Source: Mycobacterium sp. E183 (GTDB taxonomy: Bacteria > Actinomycetota > Actinomycetes > Mycobacteriales > Mycobacteriaceae). From it: 64,000 bases of DNA. Position numbers and translations under genes: made by a program. This document shows, one piece after another, positions 59,231 through 64,000 of the stretch. The notes beneath the pieces are model-generated. The model did no database searches and was not told the origin of the DNA. It saw only the letters and a list, made by a program, of their open reading frames with translations. How positions within the stretch are numbered: the first letter of the stretch is position 1; each line of letters starts with the position of its first letter. The stretch is from contig NZ_LZJN01000105.1 of NCBI RefSeq assembly GCF_001667735.1, forward strand, positions 62,001-126,000. The letters run 5' to 3'.

Positions 59231-60273
59231 GCCCCATGATCATCGACGCCAACGTGCAACCGCATTTCCGCTACAACGCGGAGATACGGCGCTATCTACC
59301 TGCCGCTCACCAGTTGCGGTCGATTCCCGACGTCGAACAGCAGTGGTACCAAGCGCCCGGCGGCGACTACCGGCAAGACCTCTACGGTGACCACTACCCG
59401 GGATCGGATCCCGAGACCGTCAGCCGGCACCTCTTCGAACGCGGTGTCGAGTACGCCATCCTCAACCCGCTGACCCGGGGCAACATCGCCGACTACCTGC
59501 TCAACAGCCGCATCTGTGCTGCGGTCAACGATTGGCTGCTCGACCGCTGGCTCGAGCCCGACCCCGCGGATCGGTTCCGGGGCACCATCCGCGTCAACCC
59601 GGAAGACCCCAGGGGCGCCGTCGCGGAGATCGAGCGGTTGGCCGACCACCCCAAGCTGGTACAGGTCGGCGTCCCGATGCAGTCGCGCGAACCGTACGGC
59701 AAACCGATGTTCGAGCCGATCTGGGAGGCCGCCGCCGCCCATGGGCTGCCGGTGGCGGTGCACATCAACGGCGGCAACGGCGTCGACTATCCGCCCACCT
59801 TCGCCGGACACGCCCACACCTATCCGGGCTATGCGGCGTTCATGCCGCTGAACTACTTCGTGCACCTGGCCACCCTCATCGTCGAGGGCGTGTTCGGCAG
59901 GCATCCCGGCCTCAAGTTCGTCTTCGCCGACGGCGGCTACGACATCCTCACCCCGTTGATCTGGCGGCTCGACACCTTCTGGGTTTCGATGCGGGATCAG
60001 ACCCCGTGGGTGGACCGCTACCCGAGCGAATACCTGCCCTGCCACGTTCGGTTCTGCTCCTCGGCGTTCGACGGGCCGACCGATGCCACCGACACGCAGC
60101 GCTGGATTGAATTCACCGGGAAGTCCGACCTGCTGATGTATGGGTCGGCCTACCCCCACTGGTCCACCTCGCCACCCGAGAGCGTTGCCGACGGCCTCGA
60201 CGCCGCGCAGCGAGACAAGGTGCTGTGGCGCAACGCCAGCGAGCTCTACGGATTGAAGGAGCGTGTCCGATGA
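59227..60273 (+). CDS. amidohydrolase-2 family protein with altered metal site
   Basis: A 348-residue amidohydrolase_2 barrel. The first strand IIDANVQPHF has Gln11 in the place of the metal-binding His (DxDxH in the next gene, DTDVHP). The late strand LMYGSAYPHWSTSP has Ala308 in the place of the catalytic Asp (STDYPHW in the next gene). VAVHINGGNG and FVFADGGYDIL remain. The protein is therefore probably not a standard hydrolase. It is coupled by ATGA to an intact amidohydrolase, suggesting a heteromeric pair in which one subunit is structural or regulatory. Confidence 0.85.
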   Translation: MSPMIIDANVQPHFRYNAEIRRYLPAAHQLRSIPDVEQQWYQAPGGDYRQDLYGDHYPGSDPETVSRHLFERGVEYAILNPLTRGNIADYLLNSRICAAVNDWLLDRWLEPDPADRFRGTIRVNPEDPRGAVAEIERLADHPKLVQVGVPMQSREPYGKPMFEPIWEAAAAHGLPVAVHINGGNGVDYPPTFAGHAHTYPGYAAFMPLNYFVHLATLIVEGVFGRHPGLKFVFADGGYDILTPLIWRLDTFWVSMRDQTPWVDRYPSEYLPCHVRFCSSAFDGPTDATDTQRWIEFTGKSDLLMYGSAYPHWSTSPPESVADGLDAAQRDKVLWRNASELYGLKERVR

Positions 60274-61418
60274 CGACGATCGAGCGGATCGACTCCGCAA
60301 CGGGTCGAGAAGACGAAATAGCGGTCACCATCGTCGACACCGATGTGCACCCGCTGCCCGTCTCGACCGAGGTGCTCAAGTCATACGCGGCGGCCGAATG
60401 GGTGGACAAGATCTGGCCGACCGGCAACGCGGTCGCCCCGGTGCCGCATTTCTACGACACACCCGATTCGTACAAGACGATGTCGCTGCGACTGGACGCC
60501 GCCCCGCCCGACGGGGGCGTCGCGGGCAGCGACCCGGAATTCGCTGCGAAGCAGCTGCTGCTCGATGCCGGTGTCAGCATCGCGACCCTCGAGCCGATGT
60601 GCGACGCCCAGCTGCCGCAAGCCGAACACGCGCTGAAGTCCGCCTACAACGACTGGCTCGCCGACGTCTGGCTCGACAAGAACAACCGGCACGGCCGTTG
60701 GCGCGGATCGATCAGCGTCAGCGCGCAGACGCCCGAGCGCGCGGCGCGCGAGGTCGAGCGCTGGGCGGGCCACCCGTACATGGCCCAGGTGCTGATGACG
60801 CCCCAGACTCGTGGGATCCCCTTCGGCAACCCGCATTTCGACCCGCTGTACGAAGCCGCGGCCCGCAACGGATTCCCGGTGGCGACGCACCTGATGGGGC
60901 AGACGCCCTTCGAACTGATCCCGCTGTATCCGGTTGGCAATCCGGCACATTGGCACGACTTCTTCGCCGCCTGGCCGCTGCTGTACGTCTCGCACCTGAT
61001 GAGCCTGGTGTTCGACGGCGCGTTCGACCGTCACCCCGACCTGCGGGTGGTGTTCGTCGAAGGCGGCTTCACCTGGGCCATGCCGGTCATGTCGCGGATG
61101 GACCGCATCTGGGAGGCCCGCCGCGGCGACCTGCCACACGTGCGCCGGCGCCCGTCGGATTATGTGCGCGAACATGTTCGGTTCACCACCCAGCCGCTGG
61201 AAGACACCGACACCGTGCAGTTCCGCGAGTACCTCGAGATGATGGACATGGGCGACAACCTGATGTTCTCGACGGACTACCCACACTGGAGCTACGACGC
61301 GCCGTCCTACGCGATCAACCGATTCCCGGCCGACCAGCGCGAGCGGATCATGCGCGGCAACGCGACCGCCCTCTATGGGCTGCCGGCGACGGTCAAGGCG
61401 CTTCCCGGGGAACGCTGA
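60270..61418 (+). CDS. amidohydrolase-2 family metal-dependent hydrolase
   Basis: A 382-residue amidohydrolase_2 protein with an intact site: IVDTDVHPLP (Asp23, Asp25, His27), VATHLMGQTPF, VVFVEGGFTWAMPVMSRM and LMFSTDYPHWSYD (Asp336). ATG 60270 has AAGGAG in front and overlaps the stop of its partner. It is about 400 residues, as usual for ACMSD-type decarboxylases and hydrolases of carboxylated substrates. Partner, ferredoxin and P450 neighbours suggest action on an oxygenated ring or side-chain product. The substrate is unknown. Confidence 0.88.
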   Translation: MTTIERIDSATGREDEIAVTIVDTDVHPLPVSTEVLKSYAAAEWVDKIWPTGNAVAPVPHFYDTPDSYKTMSLRLDAAPPDGGVAGSDPEFAAKQLLLDAGVSIATLEPMCDAQLPQAEHALKSAYNDWLADVWLDKNNRHGRWRGSISVSAQTPERAAREVERWAGHPYMAQVLMTPQTRGIPFGNPHFDPLYEAAARNGFPVATHLMGQTPFELIPLYPVGNPAHWHDFFAAWPLLYVSHLMSLVFDGAFDRHPDLRVVFVEGGFTWAMPVMSRMDRIWEARRGDLPHVRRRPSDYVREHVRFTTQPLEDTDTVQFREYLEMMDMGDNLMFSTDYPHWSYDAPSYAINRFPADQRERIMRGNATALYGLPATVKALPGER

Positions 61419-61562
61419 GTCGGGGCCCATGGCCGGGGCTCCGGCGACAAGCGCCTCGTCTTTCACCACACCTGATCACAGGTCTACCTTGAAGAGGGTT
61501 TCCGGCACGTCCCGCGCCGGGATCCGACGAGCCCGCATGGTGAGCCCGGAAGCGGAGAGGGT

Positions 61563-62534
61563 ATGACACAAACGAATCTGACGCGCCCGCAGGGCCTTAC
61601 CCGGATCGACCCCGTGCTCCGGGAGGCCGCCACCGCACTGGGCGTCGTCGAATTCCGCGCCGAGACGCTGCCCGCCGAACGCGAACACGCCGGCCGACTC
61701 GCCGCCGAGCGCGCCGCGGACGTCGACACCGCCGATGTCGCCATCGAGACCCGCACCATCGCCGGCCCGGGCGGCCACCAGCTGAATCTTCGTCTCTACC
61801 GGGGGCCCAACCTGGATCGGGCCGAGTCAGGCTCGCCGCTCGTCCTGTACGCCCACGGCGGAGCCTTCGTGACCGGAAATCTGGACACCGATCACGCGCA
61901 GTGCGTGGAGTTGGCCAGGGCAGGCGGTTGCCTGTTGATTTCGGTCGACTACCGGCTCGCCCCGGAGCACCCCTGCCCGGCGGCGTTGGACGACGTCGAG
62001 GCCGGCTTCTACTACGCCATCCGGAATTGCGCGGACCTGAACGTGGACGTCAACCGCATCGCGGTGATGGGCCGCGACGCGGGCGCGGCCCTGGTCGCGG
62101 GCCTGAGCCAGCGCATGTTCGATGACGAAGGCCCCCAGATCCTGGTGCAGATCCTGCACCAGCCGATGCTCGACTCCGACGCCACCCAGTCGCGGCGTGA
62201 GTTTCAGCGCACCCCGGGTCTCAACGGGCCTGCGGTGAGCCGGGCATGGGGGCACTACCTTGGGCACGCCAGCGCCAACGGTCAGCACGTGCCCGCGCAC
62301 CGGGCGAACCTCGAGGGCCTACCGCCCACCTTCATCAGCTGCGCCGAGATCGATCCGTGCCGCGACGAGGCCATCGACTACGCGAACAGGCTGTTGCACG
62401 CCTACGTGCACACCGAATTGCACGTGATCGCAGCGGCGTTCAATGGGTTCGACTCGTTGGTTCCCGATTGGGTTGTTTCGCAGGAGAACCGGGCGCTGCA
62501 CGCGCGCTCGCTGCGCCGTGTGTTCGCCATGTAG
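61563..62534 (+). CDS. HSL-family alpha/beta hydrolase fold lacking the catalytic triad
   Basis: A 323-residue protein of the hormone-sensitive-lipase fold. The oxyanion motif YAHGGAFVTG (residues 97-106) is preserved and DYRLAPEHPCPAALDD is standard. The elbow that should be G-D-S-A-G reads Gly-Arg-Asp172-Ala-Gly, with no serine. The acid is in DPCRDEAIDYA (Asp264). The His motif HGF reads Asn294-Gly-Phe. With Ser and His replaced, normal esterase chemistry is not possible. GGAGAGG precedes ATG 61563. It is probably a pseudoenzyme, for example a binding protein. Confidence 0.83.
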   Translation: MTQTNLTRPQGLTRIDPVLREAATALGVVEFRAETLPAEREHAGRLAAERAADVDTADVAIETRTIAGPGGHQLNLRLYRGPNLDRAESGSPLVLYAHGGAFVTGNLDTDHAQCVELARAGGCLLISVDYRLAPEHPCPAALDDVEAGFYYAIRNCADLNVDVNRIAVMGRDAGAALVAGLSQRMFDDEGPQILVQILHQPMLDSDATQSRREFQRTPGLNGPAVSRAWGHYLGHASANGQHVPAHRANLEGLPPTFISCAEIDPCRDEAIDYANRLLHAYVHTELHVIAAAFNGFDSLVPDWVVSQENRALHARSLRRVFAM

Positions 62535-62554
62535 CGGTGCGCTATCGAGGGCAC

Positions 62555-62573
62555 TCCGGTAGCTCTTACCGTA
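62555..62573. promoter_or_regulatory. 19-bp palindromic operator, site 7
   Basis: TCCGGTAG-CTC-TTACCGTA. The right half matches the perfect copy at 7 of 8, the left at 5 of 8, same spacer. It is 50 bp before the acyl-CoA dehydrogenase pair that starts at 62624. It is the weakest of the eight sites in the left half. Confidence 0.55.
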
Positions 62574-62623
62574 GCGCTCGTTGCTAGGATCGATACGCCG
62601 GCGATTCCTCCACGAGAGGCAGC

Positions 62624-63766
62624 ATGACGACACTCGACTCTCCCGAAAAGACGCTGTTCACCTCGACAACCCAAGCATTCCTGGAAAAGGAAGCGCCGCT
62701 GCGCCGCGTGCGCGAGTTGCAGGCCGCGGGGGAGTCCTTCGATCCGGCTTGGTGGCTGCGCGCCGCGGAGCTCGGCTGGACCAGCCTGCTGGTGCCCGAG
62801 GAATTGGGCGGCGGCAGCATTACGGAGAGCGGTTTGGCGGATCTGGCACTGGTCGCCGAACAGCTCGGGAAGACGGTGGCGCCGGGACCCTTGTATCCGG
62901 TTAGCGCCGTGCTGGCCGCGCTCGTCGGGTGCGCGGACCGGCAGCCCCACCTCGCGACCATCGATGCGTTGATGTCCGGCGAAACCGTGGCGTCGTGGGC
63001 GGTTTCGGAGCCCGGCCGCGGATGGGCGCCGCTGGACCCCTCGGTGACGGCCACCCCCACCGATTCCGGCTACCGGATTGACGGCACCAAGGACCGGGTC
63101 GAGGCGGGCGCGCAGAGCGCGGTGCTGCTGGTGGTGGCGCGTTGCGGTGACGAGGTGCGCCAGTTCCTGGTCCCGACCGATGCGCCCGGCGTCACGGTGG
63201 TCCCGCAGCAGTCGGTGGACATGGTCAAGCAATACGCCAGGGTGCGGTTCGACGGCGTGGTGGTGGAGCGATCCGCGGCCGTGGGCACCGCCGCCGAGAC
63301 GGCCGCGCTCGTCGACCGGCAGGGCCAAATCGCCCAGGTCCTGCAGTGCGCCGAGGTGGTCGGGATCCTGCAGACAGTGTTCGACCTGACCGTGCAGTGG
63401 GCGCTGGATCGGCACACCTTCGGGCGCCCGTTGGCGTCCTATCAAGCCCTCAAGCACAAGTTCGCCGACATGAAGCTGTGGCTCGAAGCCTGCCGCGCCA
63501 CTACGGCCGCGGCGGTCGCCGACGTCGCGGCGAACTCGCCAGAGGCGGGGCTGTCTGCCAGCATCGCCAAGTCCTACGTGGGTGAGATGGCCGGCCAGAT
63601 CGTTCAGGCCTGCGTGCAGATGCACGGCGGCATCGGCGTCACCTGGGAACACGACCTGCACCTCTACTTGCGTCGGGTCACGTTGTACCGCTCCATGTTC
63701 GGGACGCCCGAGGAACACAACCTGCGGGTGTACGAGCACGAGAAGGCGGGGCGTTCGGACCCATGA
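62624..63766 (+). CDS. acyl-CoA dehydrogenase, small-subunit type
   Basis: A 380-residue acyl-CoA dehydrogenase. N-terminal LGWTSLLVPEELGGGSIT and VAEQLGKTVAPGPLYP, middle ASWAVSEPGRGWAP (the usual TEP-x-GS motif is altered), C-terminal QWALDRHTFGRPLASYQALKHKFADM and QMHGGIGVTWEHDLHLYLRR. There is no Glu-Gly-Thr end. These are the features of the small partner of two-subunit enzymes. AGAGG precedes the ATG. The larger partner begins at 63763 with an ATGA overlap. It resembles the pair at 24843-27109 in layout. Confidence 0.9.
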   Translation: MTTLDSPEKTLFTSTTQAFLEKEAPLRRVRELQAAGESFDPAWWLRAAELGWTSLLVPEELGGGSITESGLADLALVAEQLGKTVAPGPLYPVSAVLAALVGCADRQPHLATIDALMSGETVASWAVSEPGRGWAPLDPSVTATPTDSGYRIDGTKDRVEAGAQSAVLLVVARCGDEVRQFLVPTDAPGVTVVPQQSVDMVKQYARVRFDGVVVERSAAVGTAAETAALVDRQGQIAQVLQCAEVVGILQTVFDLTVQWALDRHTFGRPLASYQALKHKFADMKLWLEACRATTAAAVADVAANSPEAGLSASIAKSYVGEMAGQIVQACVQMHGGIGVTWEHDLHLYLRRVTLYRSMFGTPEEHNLRVYEHEKAGRSDP

Positions 63767-64000
63767 CGACCGAATCCGTTGCCGACTTCGCGGCCCGGGC
63801 CAGGGCATGGCTGGCGGACAATATGCCCCCCATCGATCCCGAGTCACCCCCGCCAGCCCCGCGCGACGACGAGCGATCCTGGCTTCGGGCTCGGGAACTC
63901 CAAAAGCGCTTGTACGAAGGAGGATTCGCGGGGATCTGCTTTCCCCGTGAGTACGGTGGACTCGGACTCGACTACGAGTATCAGAAGGCCTTCGACGCCG
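63763..64000 (+). CDS. acyl-CoA dehydrogenase, large-subunit type, cut by window edge
   Basis: Only the first 79 residues are visible: a helix (VADFAARARAWLADNMPP), then RARELQKRLYEGGFAGICFPREYGGLGLDYEYQ, the standard N-terminal acyl-CoA dehydrogenase segment. Coupled to the small subunit by ATGA. The open frame continues past the end. Confidence 0.88.
   Translation, partial: MTTESVADFAARARAWLADNMPPIDPESPPPAPRDDERSWLRARELQKRLYEGGFAGICFPREYGGLGLDYEYQKAFDA

Noticed and set aside
1..64000. CRISPR array, prophage, insertion sequence, tRNA or rRNA
   Set aside because: No regularly spaced repeats, transposase or integrase genes, or structural RNA signatures were noticed on either strand.

Overview
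High-GC actinobacterial DNA, most likely from a Mycobacterium, probably a slow-growing non-tuberculous species. The gene families point that way: many FadD-type ligases, acyl-CoA dehydrogenases and crotonases, F420-type monooxygenases, an NDMA-type alcohol dehydrogenase, GTG/TTG starts and ATGA/GTGA couplings. No rRNA, tRNA, CRISPR array, insertion sequence or phage gene was seen. Nearly the whole window encodes CoA-thioester catabolism plus oxygenases, as expected for a lipid, sterol or terpenoid-like carboxylic substrate. The actual substrate cannot be read from the sequence.

Layout. 0-6.1 kb: an acyl-CoA dehydrogenase (cut by the window edge) faces a coupled operon SDR-thiolase-CaiB transferase-acyl-CoA dehydrogenase-GntR. 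6.2-8.6 kb: a small secreted protein, two DJ-1-superfamily genes and a small unknown protein. 8.6-15.6 kb (minus): three crotonases and three AMP-forming ligases, one of them frameshifted. 15.7-20.0 kb: thioesterase, crotonase, TetR regulator, an SDR deletion relic, a DHDPS-like lyase and a CsbD-like protein. 20.2-27.1 kb (plus): crotonase-amidohydrolase-FadD-amidohydrolase-two-subunit acyl-CoA dehydrogenase. 27.2-29.7 kb (minus): P450 and CaiB. 29.8-37.6 kb: a less coherent block (3-hydroxyisobutyrate-dehydrogenase-like protein, haloacetate-dehalogenase-like hydrolase, other hydrolases, two AraC regulators, monooxygenase-like protein, cupin). 37.7-41.6 kb (minus): Rieske oxygenase-isochorismatase-like protein-thioesterase-FadD. 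41.7-44.3 kb: flavoprotein relic, hydrolase, SnoaL-like protein, F420-type oxidoreductase. 44.4-49.2 kb: acyl-CoA carboxyltransferase, second F420-type oxidoreductase, P450, SDR. 49.2-52.4 kb: TetR, degenerate ABC ATPase, Pip/YhgE membrane protein. 52.5-56.3 kb: VOC protein, SDR, TetR, BBE-type flavin oxidase, membrane-anchored cupin. 56.3-64 kb: NDMA-type alcohol dehydrogenase and P450 facing a Rieske ferredoxin with two amidohydrolases, an HSL-fold protein without catalytic residues, and a second acyl-CoA dehydrogenase pair that runs off the end.

The main observation is a 19-bp palindrome, ideal form TACTGTAA-N3-TTACAGTA. It appears at eight intergenic sites (15640, 18299, 20202, 29704, 41649, 45940, 58818, 62555), each in front of a catabolic transcription unit and one in front of the TetR gene at 17373-18167. 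This makes the scattered operons look like one regulon of about 30 genes under that TetR protein. Other points of note are three broken genes (frameshifted ligase, SDR relic, flavoprotein relic) and several likely pseudoenzymes (an HSL-fold protein, an amidohydrolase paired with an intact one, an isochorismatase-like protein and an ABC ATPase).
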